Source of the DNA: Actinomycetes bacterium
GTDB lineage: Bacteria > Actinomycetota > Actinomycetes > Mycobacteriales > Mycobacteriaceae
Assembly (NCBI GenBank): GCA_023432405.1
Contig: JAEYUQ010000015.1
Location: 97,369 to 161,368 of the forward strand
Length of the DNA stretch: 64,000 nucleotides
Reading direction: 5' to 3'
Position 1 is the first letter of the stretch. Each line of letters starts with the position of its first letter. Positions 29,094-37,394 of this stretch are shown here, one piece after another. The notes beneath the pieces were generated by a model, which saw nothing but the letters and a program-made list of their open reading frames with translations, was not told the DNA's origin and searched no databases. The position numbers and the translations under genes are program-made.

Positions 29094-30118
29094 AGCACCC
29101 GGGCGAAGACATCCTGAGGCTTAACCCCACAAGCTAAGGCTGCTGCTAGGAGTATTCGGGCCTGCGGACTGCGCAGATAGCCACTTCCCAGGGCACCTCT
29201 TGCCAGGAGGGTAGCCCCACCTCCGGGGCTGCCATAGGTTCCTGAGACGGGCCCTCTGGGGACCCGCGTGGAGATGACCACCGGAATGCCGTGGCGCAGA
29301 GCCTCACCAATACCTTCGGCCAGCTGCCCACCAACATTCCCCGAACCCATCGCTTCCACAACAATTCCTTCGGCGCCATCGGCCACGGCGTCGTCAAGGA
29401 TAGAGCGTGGAGCACCGGGCCATGCGGCCACAATGCGCACATCGGTATGGGCCAGTGGCACTCTGGGTAGGGCAGGACGTGACGAGGTAACCTGCCGAGC
29501 GGAATCCTGGCAGGGTTGCTGAAAAGCAAAACCCTCCAAAGATTCTGTGCTGACTTTATACGCACCCCAAGCAGGAATGAGGTGACCTCCAAACGCGATA
29601 TATGCGCCGTCGGGAACGGTGGGCACAATCGACAGCGCGCCCGCATTGTTGCCATCTCCAGCTGTACTGCCAACCTCGTGTGAGGTGTGGCCGGCAGCTG
29701 CGAGAATGGCATCACTGAGATTGCTCGGACCATCGGGATAAGGATCATCGGCTGGGCGCATCGCTCCGGTAAGAATTACTCTGCGGCCGGGTGTGAGGAA
29801 AGTATCCACAGCCATAGCTGTTTCTTCCAGAGAGTCCGTACCGTGTGTTATCACTACTCCCTCAGCGCCCTCTTCGAAGGCCTCATCCACGGCATCCAAA
29901 ATCAGATCTATATCGGCTAGCGTCATGGCAGAAGAATCCAAACACACCAGCTCCTTAACCGTGATGCAGATATCACTGGGCACTGAGACAGATGGCACTA
30001 ATTCCTGCCCCGATAACGCCGGTGCAACAGCTCCAGTGTCCCCTCGGAGAGAAGCAATGGTTCCGCCCGTCGTAATCACAGTAACTGCACAGTTGTTCTG
30101 AGACGCCGAGCTAGACAT
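29090..30118 (-). CDS. Type I L-asparaginase
   Basis: A 342-residue asparaginase hydrolysing asparagine to aspartate. The two catalytic threonines lie in VITTGGTIASLRG near the N-terminus and GVVITHGTDSLEETAM about 75 residues later; TGAMRPADDPYPDGPSNL is a third family motif. No signal peptide is present, so it is cytoplasmic. The start chosen is ATG 30118, with TTTGGAG 11 bases upstream; a GTG at 30154 would add 12 unconserved residues. It follows the RecB-family gene. The stop overlaps fhs in a CTAG palindrome. A glutaminase side activity cannot be excluded. Confidence 0.92.
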   Translation of the reverse strand: MSSSASQNNCAVTVITTGGTIASLRGDTGAVAPALSGQELVPSVSVPSDICITVKELVCLDSSAMTLADIDLILDAVDEAFEEGAEGVVITHGTDSLEETAMAVDTFLTPGRRVILTGAMRPADDPYPDGPSNLSDAILAAAGHTSHEVGSTAGDGNNAGALSIVPTVPDGAYIAFGGHLIPAWGAYKVSTESLEGFAFQQPCQDSARQVTSSRPALPRVPLAHTDVRIVAAWPGAPRSILDDAVADGAEGIVVEAMGSGNVGGQLAEGIGEALRHGIPVVISTRVPRGPVSGTYGSPGGGATLLARGALGSGYLRSPQARILLAAALACGVKPQDVFARVL

Positions 30119-30172
30119 GGGATAACGTTCTCCAAACTGATGTAACTGACTCACTGCAGGATTCTCGAAAGC

Positions 30173-30979
30173 TTAAGCCCCAGGCCAGCCAGGGTACGGA
30201 AGAAGAGGGCCACCAAAAATTGGGCAATGGGCCTGAAAGGAACACCAGTCGCAGAGTCGAGATTGTCTCGGAGGGAAGTCACCAGATTCTCCACAGGTGC
30301 ACATCTCCTCCCAGAGCTGTGTAAGTTCCTGTTCCAGGGCTTCCAGATCCTCCTTGAAGGGACGCCGAACAATGGAGTCTCGATTTTTGAGGTACATCAA
30401 CTTCAACTGATCGGGAATCTGGCCAAAACTCCTCCAATACAGCAGTGCGTAGAATCTGAGCTGAAACACTGCTTTATCTTCAAATCGAGGGCTAGGCATT
30501 TTTCCGGTTTTGTAATCCACCACTCGGATTTCCCCGGTGGGGGCAACATCTACCCTGTCAATAAAGCCCAGCGCCGGGACTCCATCAAACTCTGCTTTCA
30601 CAAATTGTTCCCGGTTATGAGGAGTAAACCCCTGAGGGTTTTCCATAAGGAAATAACCCCTCAACATTTCACGGGCGTCGATAAGGAAATCGAGATTATC
30701 CTCCTCGCCAACAATTGTGGACACTTCCTTGGAGTCCTCCTCAGGCATCGTGTCTAGGATTGCCGCCCAAGCAGGTTTGAGAGCCTTCACCGCATGAGCA
30801 AAGGTGCGCTCGTCCTGTGGCCAATCAAACATCTCCTCCAACACTTTATGAACAAGGGTTCCCAGCAGCTGAGCGCGGGTTTTTGGCTCAGGCAACTTGT
30901 CGATGGCGCGGTATCGGTAGAGGAGAGGACACTGCCGATAATCATTGGCACGGGAGGGAGATAAGGAGAGTTGACCCAT
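30173..30979 (-). CDS. RecB-family (Cas4-like) Fe-S exonuclease
   Basis: A 268-residue PD-(D/E)XK nuclease of the RecB/Cas4-like group. The nuclease core is seen as GFIDRVDVAPTGEIRVVDYKTGK (metal Asp, Asp and Lys) split at about residues 136-160. Cysteines for a [4Fe-4S] cluster are placed as in AddB/Cas4: one near the N-terminus (DYRQCPLLYRYR) and three at the end (LCDWCSFQAHCPIF). No helicase domain is present and no CRISPR array is nearby, so it is a stand-alone house-keeping type known in actinobacteria at this locus, next to asparaginase and the trmI-dop region. DNA-repair function is inferred. Confidence 0.92.
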   Translation of the reverse strand: MGQLSLSPSRANDYRQCPLLYRYRAIDKLPEPKTRAQLLGTLVHKVLEEMFDWPQDERTFAHAVKALKPAWAAILDTMPEEDSKEVSTIVGEEDNLDFLIDAREMLRGYFLMENPQGFTPHNREQFVKAEFDGVPALGFIDRVDVAPTGEIRVVDYKTGKMPSPRFEDKAVFQLRFYALLYWRSFGQIPDQLKLMYLKNRDSIVRRPFKEDLEALEQELTQLWEEMCTCGESGDFPPRQSRLCDWCSFQAHCPIFGGPLLPYPGWPGA

Positions 30980-30988
30980 GAGTTCACA

Positions 30989-32332
30989 CTATAGAAAATT
31001 CCCGGAAGCCAAGGCGCCCATAGGGTCCCAGACGGGGAGAGTGGTGATGTCAGAGTGAAGTCCTGCACGAATCTCAGCAGGCAAGGTGCTAGCTGGAATG
31101 GCAATTTCAAAGACGTAATCCTTAAACCAGGATTCCGTCATAGTCCAAAAACCTTTTTGAGCCTTTGTGGAGCCCCAGGAGTTTTCTACGCGGTAGAGAT
31201 TGTCGCCTTGGGCTGACTCTCCATAGCCTGTAAACACCATAGCGTGAGTCATCATAGAGTCCCCACGTTCCAGCCGGGTCTTCTTATCCATATCCCACTC
31301 GACACCATAGATATCCTCGTAGTCAAAGAGGTGAGCATCCCAGATGCCGTTGTCGGAGTCAGACTGAGCCAAAGTGTCACAACCAAACCAGACGGGATGG
31401 CCTGCGTCCAGCTGCTGGCGCACCGCAGCAGTCAGCACCTCAATAGGCGCATTGAGGTATGTAATGTGCCCAGCCTCCACTACGTTCCCCAAATACTCCA
31501 CGGTAAAGCGCTGCCCGTAGGGGTGTCGGGGGTCGTGGACTAGGCACACATAGTCCTTGAGCTCAGCGACTGCGGAAGCGGCAAACTCCTGGGGAGTCAT
31601 CACGCCCTCGCGGTGAAAGTTGTTATCTTTGTCTCGGTATTGCCACACAAACTCTGTCGGAGGGGTTCCCAAGTGAACCGTGAGGATACGAAACACCTGG
31701 GTAAGAGTTTCCTCCTTGGCCTGCTGGTCTCCTTCCCGCAGGCGTAGAGCGCCACGACGCAGAATATGCTCAAGGTCACGGTTCAGAGAGGCTGTGTGGG
31801 AAGAGGAATAGGTTTCAGGCATGGCGTACTTGGGTACCACACCGTATTTCTCAACGAGAGCCACGAACATGGCCCATTGGCCACCATCTTCACTCGGGTG
31901 ACGCAACAGGTGATCTACCGTTCTATCACTGAGATCTCTGTCAGCCAGATCCTCCATAGCATTGAGAAAAAAGTTGGCCTTTTCAAGCTTGTCCCAGAAA
32001 TACATATAGTTCTGGGAGAACTCGAAATCCTGGATTCCGGTATCTGCCATCACCTGAGCTTTCATCAGATTGAGTCCAGCGAAAATCCAGCACCGTCCGG
32101 AACGCTTCTGATCTGCTACTTTCCAGGTGTCCAGTTTTATCTTGACGGTGTGGTCTACTCCTGCCACTACCTCGCGGTTGAGCGCTACTTTCCTTATCGA
32201 CGTCGTTGCTAGTGCATTGCGAGCAACTCTAAAGCTGGAATCCTGGAGGAGAGCGGATTCGGCCTTGTGCACATCAAAAGTCTCAGTGTCTGTTGGCGCC
32301 ATATCAGTTATCAGTCCCTGTGTGTATGTCAT
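30989..32332 (-). CDS. C1B peptidase, bleomycin hydrolase (PepC) family, copy 1
   Basis: A 447-residue papain-fold aminopeptidase of the bleomycin hydrolase/PepC family, cytosolic and usually hexameric with the active sites inside. The catalytic Cys is in DQKRSGRCWIFAGLN, His in MTHAMVFTGYG and Asn in RVENSWGSTKAQKGFW. The C-terminal residues of the family reach into the active site to enforce aminopeptidase action; here the end is DPMGALASGNFL. ATG at 32302 is an alternative start. A paralog lies 49 bp upstream on the same strand. Both precede the RecB gene, 9 bp away, so this is one transcription unit. The family is common in lactobacilli, bifidobacteria and eukaryotes, less so in mycobacteria. 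Confidence 0.94.
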   Translation of the reverse strand: MTYTQGLITDMAPTDTETFDVHKAESALLQDSSFRVARNALATTSIRKVALNREVVAGVDHTVKIKLDTWKVADQKRSGRCWIFAGLNLMKAQVMADTGIQDFEFSQNYMYFWDKLEKANFFLNAMEDLADRDLSDRTVDHLLRHPSEDGGQWAMFVALVEKYGVVPKYAMPETYSSSHTASLNRDLEHILRRGALRLREGDQQAKEETLTQVFRILTVHLGTPPTEFVWQYRDKDNNFHREGVMTPQEFAASAVAELKDYVCLVHDPRHPYGQRFTVEYLGNVVEAGHITYLNAPIEVLTAAVRQQLDAGHPVWFGCDTLAQSDSDNGIWDAHLFDYEDIYGVEWDMDKKTRLERGDSMMTHAMVFTGYGESAQGDNLYRVENSWGSTKAQKGFWTMTESWFKDYVFEIAIPASTLPAEIRAGLHSDITTLPVWDPMGALASGNFL

Positions 32333-32381
32333 GTGTGATGCTAAGCAACGTCATAGTGTGGAGATTCTGCGGTGTCCTCGT

Positions 32382-33596
32382 CTATGCCCACTGATCCCAG
32401 CAGGGGAGAGACACTACCTGGGGATTCTTGGGAAGGCTAAGTCGGCTGGAGTCAATCACGATGGAGTGAGCATAGTTCCGAAACCAGTCAAAAGTCATGG
32501 TTCCGTAGCCTTCATCCTTGAGAGGCGTCTTCTCGTCTACCTTAGATCCCCAGGAGTTCTCCACACGGAAACGATCATCATCCACACCCGTGAGCACCAT
32601 GCCATGTGTGGCAATGGAGTCAAAGGACTCAAAGCGTTGGCGTCGGGTGGTGGAAAAATCCAGCCCGTAGACCAGATCATAAGTAAACAGATTGTCATCC
32701 CACAGCCCCTGCTTGCGGGAGAACTGGGCATTGACGTCGCAGGAGAACCAGACACTATCACCATCGTGTACGGCGTCAGAAGCTAAGCTCAGCATTTCTT
32801 CTACGTCCACATTCCAGAACCACATTGGCTCTGTGCCCAGCATATTTGTGGACTCTTGAACCTGGATGATGGTGTTGAAGGGATAACGGGGATCATGGCC
32901 CACCATGACATAGTGGTTCAGATCACCAAGGTAGCGTTGGGCAAACTCCACGGGGGTCATCTGACCCTCATCATGGAAAACCTTGTCCTTATCGCGGTAG
33001 ACGAAACGAAATGTTCGCGGGGGAATGCCCAGATGGGTAGCAATGACACGATGGGCGTCGCTCAGGGATCCGCCTCGTCGGATAATTCTGCCTAAAGCCC
33101 TATCCAATTCAGCTGTGTTAGTGGAAGATTCGCTCTCTGGCATAGCAGAAGCCGGAACTATGCCATATTTCTCAATAAGGTTGACCGCGAAGTTCCACCA
33201 ACCGCCGTCCCCAAAACCGAAGCGGTAGAGATAATCGCGCTGCCGCTCATCGGCGGTTTCCAACAAGGACAGCGTGTGACGTACCTTTTCCAATTTGTCG
33301 TAGTACTGCAGAAAGGCGAGAGAGAATTCAAAGCTATCCACGCCAAGTGTGCGTGCCAGATTATGTCTAAACACGTTGAGAGCTGCAAAAGCCCAGCAGC
33401 GCCCAGACCGTTTCTGATTAGTGACCGCGAGTTCATCCCATCGATAGTGCGTGGTGGGATTAATAGACATCACCGCCTGACGGTTAAGAGCAACCGCATC
33501 AACTCCCACAGAGGTCACAGCATTCTGAGCCACAGTGAGATCTGAGACATCCTGTTTCTCCATCCAAGACAAGGGCAAGGCCGTAAAAGTTTTCAT
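32382..33596 (-). CDS. C1B peptidase, bleomycin hydrolase (PepC) family, copy 2
   Basis: A 404-residue second member of the PepC family, first gene of the tandem pair. The triad is intact: Cys in NQKRSGRCWAFAALNVF, His in ATHGMVLTGVDDD, Asn in RVENSWGSKVDEK. It is 43 residues shorter than copy 1 and differs widely outside the motifs, so the duplication is old or the two were acquired separately. The C-terminus LPCWDQWA differs from copy 1 and lacks its final eight or so residues, which could change the specificity because that tail lines the active site. It is divergent from the M18 aminopeptidase gene at 33624, making a peptide-degradation cluster. Confidence 0.94.
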   Translation of the reverse strand: MKTFTALPLSWMEKQDVSDLTVAQNAVTSVGVDAVALNRQAVMSINPTTHYRWDELAVTNQKRSGRCWAFAALNVFRHNLARTLGVDSFEFSLAFLQYYDKLEKVRHTLSLLETADERQRDYLYRFGFGDGGWWNFAVNLIEKYGIVPASAMPESESSTNTAELDRALGRIIRRGGSLSDAHRVIATHLGIPPRTFRFVYRDKDKVFHDEGQMTPVEFAQRYLGDLNHYVMVGHDPRYPFNTIIQVQESTNMLGTEPMWFWNVDVEEMLSLASDAVHDGDSVWFSCDVNAQFSRKQGLWDDNLFTYDLVYGLDFSTTRRQRFESFDSIATHGMVLTGVDDDRFRVENSWGSKVDEKTPLKDEGYGTMTFDWFRNYAHSIVIDSSRLSLPKNPQVVSLPCWDQWA

Positions 33597-33623
33597 ACCG
33601 CGTTTATACCAGGGGCTACTGTG

Positions 33624-34883
33624 ATGGGTATGAATGACTTTCTGGACTTCCTTGTAGCCTCACCGAGCGCATTTCATGCCGCCGCCGAAGTGGAACGACG
33701 TCTCAACAGCGCAGGGTGGAGAAGTCAGGACCCTGCACAAGACTGGGATGTCACGCCGGGAGGTCATGTCATGGTGCGGGGAGGAGCTGTCCTGGCTTGG
33801 GTGATTCCCCAGAACCCTCACAAGCTTCGCGGATTTAAAATTATCGGCTCCCACACGGATTCACCTGGCTTTAAGCTCAAGTCTGGATCTTTGCATTCCG
33901 CCGGGTGGCAGCAGGCTCCGGTGGAAATCTACGGGGGCCCTATTCTCAACTCCTGGTTCGATAGAGATCTTGCCTTCGCGGGAGCTGTGAGTCTCAGCGA
34001 CGGCACCACACGCCTCCTGCGCACCCCAGCAATAGCACGCATTGCGCACCTAGCCATTCATCTTGACAGAACCCCCGGCGGTATAGACAAGCAGCTTCAT
34101 ACCCAACCGCTCCTTGGAACGGGTGACTCCTCCATCGAGGAGCTCCTCGAGGACGCCCTGGGCGTCGATCAGGCAGAAATCCTCTCCCACGATCTCATCA
34201 CTATTGACACTCAACCCCCGGCCCTCATAGGGGCTGATGAGAATCTGGTAGCTGCCGGGCGATTGGACAATCTAACATCTGTCTATGCCAGCGTGCAGGC
34301 TATGCTCTCAGCAGTGGGGGCGGCACCTTACTCGGAGGATTCTACGGCTCCTGAGAGTGACTATGTGTGGGTGTTGGCAGCGTTCAACCATGAGGAAGTG
34401 GGGAGTAATACTGCTACGGGTGCAACTGGCCCCCTGTTGAGCGAAGTGATAGACCGAAGCTGCCAGGCTCTCGGCATGGATACCTGGAAAATGCGTGCTG
34501 GGTCCAGTTGTATTTCAGCCGACGCTGCACACTCCGTACATCCCAACTACGCAGACAAGCATGATCCTACTCACTGGCCTCTTGTGAATCTGGGGCCTGT
34601 TGTGAAGATTAATGCGAATCAGCGATATGCGTCCAGCGCAGACACTGTTGCCCTGTGGAAGAATTGCTGCAGCGCTGCGGGAGTGCCCTGTCAAGAATAC
34701 GTGGGGAACAACTCCGTGCCATGTGGGTCCACTATTGGGCCACTTACTGCAACTCGGCTAGGGATACGCACGGTAGACGTGGGAGTGCCACTTGTGTCTA
34801 TGCATTCGGCACGGGAACTAGCAGGAGCCTTAGACATGGACTTCTTTATCCGCGCATTAGAGTTCTATCTGGCGGAGAACTAA
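33624..34883 (+). CDS. M18 family aminopeptidase
   Basis: A 419-residue dinuclear-zinc aminopeptidase of family M18 (aspartyl/aminopeptidase I type). Metal and catalytic motifs: GSHTDSPGFKLK near residue 78, AAGRLDNLTSVYA near 212, FNHEEVGSNTATGA near 255, and MHSARELAG near the C-terminus. It removes N-terminal residues from peptides in the cytosol. Start options are GTG 33621, ATG 33624 and ATG 33630; AGGGG at 33611 favours 33624. It lies 30 bp before trmI, at the left edge of the pupylation cluster, as in corynebacteria. The tandem C1B peptidases transcribed the other way suggest joint peptide use. Confidence 0.93.
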   Translation: MGMNDFLDFLVASPSAFHAAAEVERRLNSAGWRSQDPAQDWDVTPGGHVMVRGGAVLAWVIPQNPHKLRGFKIIGSHTDSPGFKLKSGSLHSAGWQQAPVEIYGGPILNSWFDRDLAFAGAVSLSDGTTRLLRTPAIARIAHLAIHLDRTPGGIDKQLHTQPLLGTGDSSIEELLEDALGVDQAEILSHDLITIDTQPPALIGADENLVAAGRLDNLTSVYASVQAMLSAVGAAPYSEDSTAPESDYVWVLAAFNHEEVGSNTATGATGPLLSEVIDRSCQALGMDTWKMRAGSSCISADAAHSVHPNYADKHDPTHWPLVNLGPVVKINANQRYASSADTVALWKNCCSAAGVPCQEYVGNNSVPCGSTIGPLTATRLGIRTVDVGVPLVSMHSARELAGALDMDFFIRALEFYLAEN

Positions 34884-34913
34884 CTCTCTACCCGCGAAAG
34901 TCCAAGGAGATTT

Positions 34914-35750
34914 ATGGCATATTCTGGCCCTTTCCAAGCCGGTGACCGTGTTCAGCTAACAGATGCTAAGCGACGCCACTTCAGCATTACTCTGCAGCCC
35001 GGAGCAGTTTTTCATACCCATAAGGGTGGAATCCGCCACGATGACATCATTGGAACAGATGAAGGTACAGTGGTGAAGTCCGGTCAGGGGGCAGATTTTC
35101 TCTGCTTTAGGCATCTCATGGTGGATTTCGCCCTCTCCATGCCCCGCGGAGCGGCGGTGGTGTACCCCAAGGACACTGCTCAGATCCTGGTTGAGGCGGA
35201 TATTTTCCCCGGTGCGCGAGTGCTGGAGGCAGGAGCAGGATCGGGCGCTTTGTCGATGGCGCTCCTCAGAGCAGTGGGGGACCAAGGAACTGTAATCTCC
35301 TATGAGATTCGTGAGGATCATCTCCAGTTCGCTCGCAGCAATGTAGCCGAGTATTTCGGACAAGAACCACCTCAATGGGACCCCCGTTTGGGAGATCTCA
35401 GCACGGCCACGCGAGAGGATCTTGGCGGGCCCGTCGATAGAGTGATCCTCGATATGGTGGAACCCTGGCATTGCCTGCCCACAGTGGAACAGGTCCTCAT
35501 CCCCGGTGGCGTGTTCATGGGTTATGTCACCACCGTTCCTCAGCTGATGAATCTTGTGGAAGGTTTGCGAGCAACAAAGGCATTTACAGAGCCCCGCGCC
35601 TGGGAGACTCTTCTGCGGGAGTGGAAGGTTGAAGGACTAGCCACACGCCCCGAACATCGTATGAACGCCCACACAGCATTCTTAGTGTGGGCACGTAAAC
35701 TAGCCCCCGGAGTGGAGCCTCCGCGTCCTCAAAGGAGGGCGCGGCGATGA
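34914..35750 (+). CDS. trmI: tRNA (adenine-58-N1)-methyltransferase TrmI
   Basis: A 278-residue AdoMet-dependent enzyme that makes m1A58 in tRNA T-loops. The N-terminal beta domain (GPFQAGDRVQLTDAKRRHFS) is followed by a Rossmann domain with the AdoMet site VLEAGAGSGALSMALLRAVG near residue 106, YEIREDHLQFARSN, and VDRVILDMVEPWHCLP. A strong AAGGAGA ribosome-binding site precedes ATG 34914. In mycobacteria and corynebacteria the next gene is mpa/arc; here the trmI stop overlaps the dop start (ATGA), so that ATPase gene is missing. Confidence 0.95.
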   Translation: MAYSGPFQAGDRVQLTDAKRRHFSITLQPGAVFHTHKGGIRHDDIIGTDEGTVVKSGQGADFLCFRHLMVDFALSMPRGAAVVYPKDTAQILVEADIFPGARVLEAGAGSGALSMALLRAVGDQGTVISYEIREDHLQFARSNVAEYFGQEPPQWDPRLGDLSTATREDLGGPVDRVILDMVEPWHCLPTVEQVLIPGGVFMGYVTTVPQLMNLVEGLRATKAFTEPRAWETLLREWKVEGLATRPEHRMNAHTAFLVWARKLAPGVEPPRPQRRARR

Positions 35751-37270
35751 CCTTTATGGGCGCCGAAACTGAGTTTGGAATTGCCACTCCCACTTACCCT
35801 GAGCTCAGCCCCATTGTCACGGCCACTCATGCGGTGGCCACCTATGCGGCTTTCCACACTCAATATCGCTCTCGCTGGGACTATCAGGACGAATACCCTC
35901 TGCGAGATATCCGGGGTTTTGATCTTCGCAGGTATCACACCGTCCCTATAGTGTCCCCGGATCAGATTGGTGTGGCCAACCTCGTGTTACCCAACGGTGG
36001 GCGTTTCTATGTTGATCATGCCCATCCCGAATACGCCACCCCAGAAACGAGCAATGCTTGGGATGCAATGGTCTATGACGCCGCCGGTAACCTCGTGCTT
36101 ACACAGGCTGCCCACGATGTTCATACGCTGAGCACTCAAGGCGGCTCAGCGGTTCACGGCCACCAGCCTTGTCCACCTCTTCGCCTATATAAGAACAACA
36201 CCGATGGCAAAGGCCATTCCTACGGTTCTCATGAAAACTACCTCTACTCGGCTGACCTTAGTTTTCAGGAGTTAGCAGATCAGCTCATTCCGTTCTTTGT
36301 GGCTCGCCAAATCATTATTGGGGCTGGACGCATGGGCCTTGGGCCACATCTCCAGAAGCCTGGCTTTCAAATATCCCAGAGAGCTGATTTCATTGACCAG
36401 GAAATCTCGCTGGAAACCACAATGAACCGTGGCATTATTAACACCCGCCATGAACCCCATACCCGTGGTGCTCACAGGTTGCACGTCATTGTGGGGGATG
36501 CCTGTATGTCCCAGACCTCAAACTTTCTGAAGTTTGGTATGACCTCCCTGGTGCTCGATGCCATTGAAGCTGGAGTAGATTTTGGAGATCTTCGTCTTCA
36601 AAACGGCGTCGAGAGTCTTAAGGCGGTGTCCCGTGACCTGGAATTGCACTGCACACTACCCCTTGCCGACGGCCGTCGGCTCAGCGCTCTCACCATTCTG
36701 CAGGAGTATGCCAAGCGAGTTACTCCATCTACACCGATAGAGCAGCGGGTGTATGACCTCTGGCACGAGGTCATGGAGCTTCTCGCCAAAGATCCCTTGT
36801 CCACTTCTCATCTGCTGGATTGGACAGCCAAGTGGGCTCTGATCCGAGGCTTTATGGACAGGGGAGTTCACCTTGGTGACCCCAGGCTCGAGCTCATTGA
36901 TCTTCAATACAGCGATATAAATCCCAGCCGTTCCCTCTACTACGCTCTGGTGGCGAAGGGCAGAATGGACACTCTTGCTGAGCCTTCAGATATTGAGCGT
37001 GCTGCAAGCACACCACCGCAGGACACACGAGCGGCTCTTCGAGGCACAATCGTGGAGCGATTTGAGGAGTATGTGGAGTCTGCGTCCTGGCAGTCGATCC
37101 TCCTTAACACCCCTCAGGGAACAGTTACCCTCCATTTGGATACTGTGGAATGGTCTGGTGACGAGATACCAACAGACTTCCACGAGGCACTGAGGTTTTT
37201 TGAACGGCACCACTTGTTAGGAAACGATCACCTGAGGGAAGACGCTAAGGAAAGGGACAATAATGAGTGA
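35747..37270 (+). CDS. dop: Depupylase/deamidase Dop
   Basis: A 507-residue glutamine-synthetase-fold enzyme that deamidates the C-terminal Gln of Pup to Glu and removes Pup from tagged proteins. The start MTFMGAETEFGIATP has the metal-binding Glu of the family. Distinguishing Dop from PafA, the long Dop loop is present (about residues 38-85, with RWDYQDEYPLRDIRGFDLRR) before YVDHAHPEYATPE. Length is normal for Dop. It is translationally coupled to trmI by a 4-bp overlap and to pup by an 8-bp overlap. Since the Pup here ends GGQ, the deamidase function is needed before PafA can use it. Nothing looks degenerate. Confidence 0.96.
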   Translation: MTFMGAETEFGIATPTYPELSPIVTATHAVATYAAFHTQYRSRWDYQDEYPLRDIRGFDLRRYHTVPIVSPDQIGVANLVLPNGGRFYVDHAHPEYATPETSNAWDAMVYDAAGNLVLTQAAHDVHTLSTQGGSAVHGHQPCPPLRLYKNNTDGKGHSYGSHENYLYSADLSFQELADQLIPFFVARQIIIGAGRMGLGPHLQKPGFQISQRADFIDQEISLETTMNRGIINTRHEPHTRGAHRLHVIVGDACMSQTSNFLKFGMTSLVLDAIEAGVDFGDLRLQNGVESLKAVSRDLELHCTLPLADGRRLSALTILQEYAKRVTPSTPIEQRVYDLWHEVMELLAKDPLSTSHLLDWTAKWALIRGFMDRGVHLGDPRLELIDLQYSDINPSRSLYYALVAKGRMDTLAEPSDIERAASTPPQDTRAALRGTIVERFEEYVESASWQSILLNTPQGTVTLHLDTVEWSGDEIPTDFHEALRFFERHHLLGNDHLREDAKERDNNE

Positions 37271-37391
37271 ATCGCAAGAAAATCGCCCTGAAGAGCTTGC
37301 TCTGGGGGAACTCCTGGATGATATTGACCAGCTTTTAGATCCAGATGCGGAAGCATTTGTGAGGTCCTATGTGCAAAAGGGCGGTCAGTAA
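37263..37391 (+). CDS. pup: Short prokaryotic ubiquitin-like protein Pup (42 residues)
   Basis: A 42-residue Pup. It ends FVRSYVQKGGQ, the family signature, with LLDDIDQLLD before it for the helix that binds PafA and Dop. Against M. tuberculosis Pup (64 residues) it lines up without gaps from residue 23 on, so about 22 N-terminal residues are missing. That segment is the disordered, Gly/Asp-rich part that enters the Mpa pore. The start is certain: AAGGAAAGGG precedes ATG 37263, the only in-frame start, and an in-frame TGA lies at 37233-37235. The only lysine is the one before GGQ. It overlaps dop and ends 3 bp before pafA; no prcBA genes intervene. Confidence 0.95.
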   Translation: MSESQENRPEELALGELLDDIDQLLDPDAEAFVRSYVQKGGQ

Positions 37392-37394
37392 GCC

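Noticed and set aside
30173..30979. Cas4 of a CRISPR system.
   Set aside because: No other cas gene and no repeat array is in the window, and a stand-alone RecB-like gene is normal at this actinobacterial locus.
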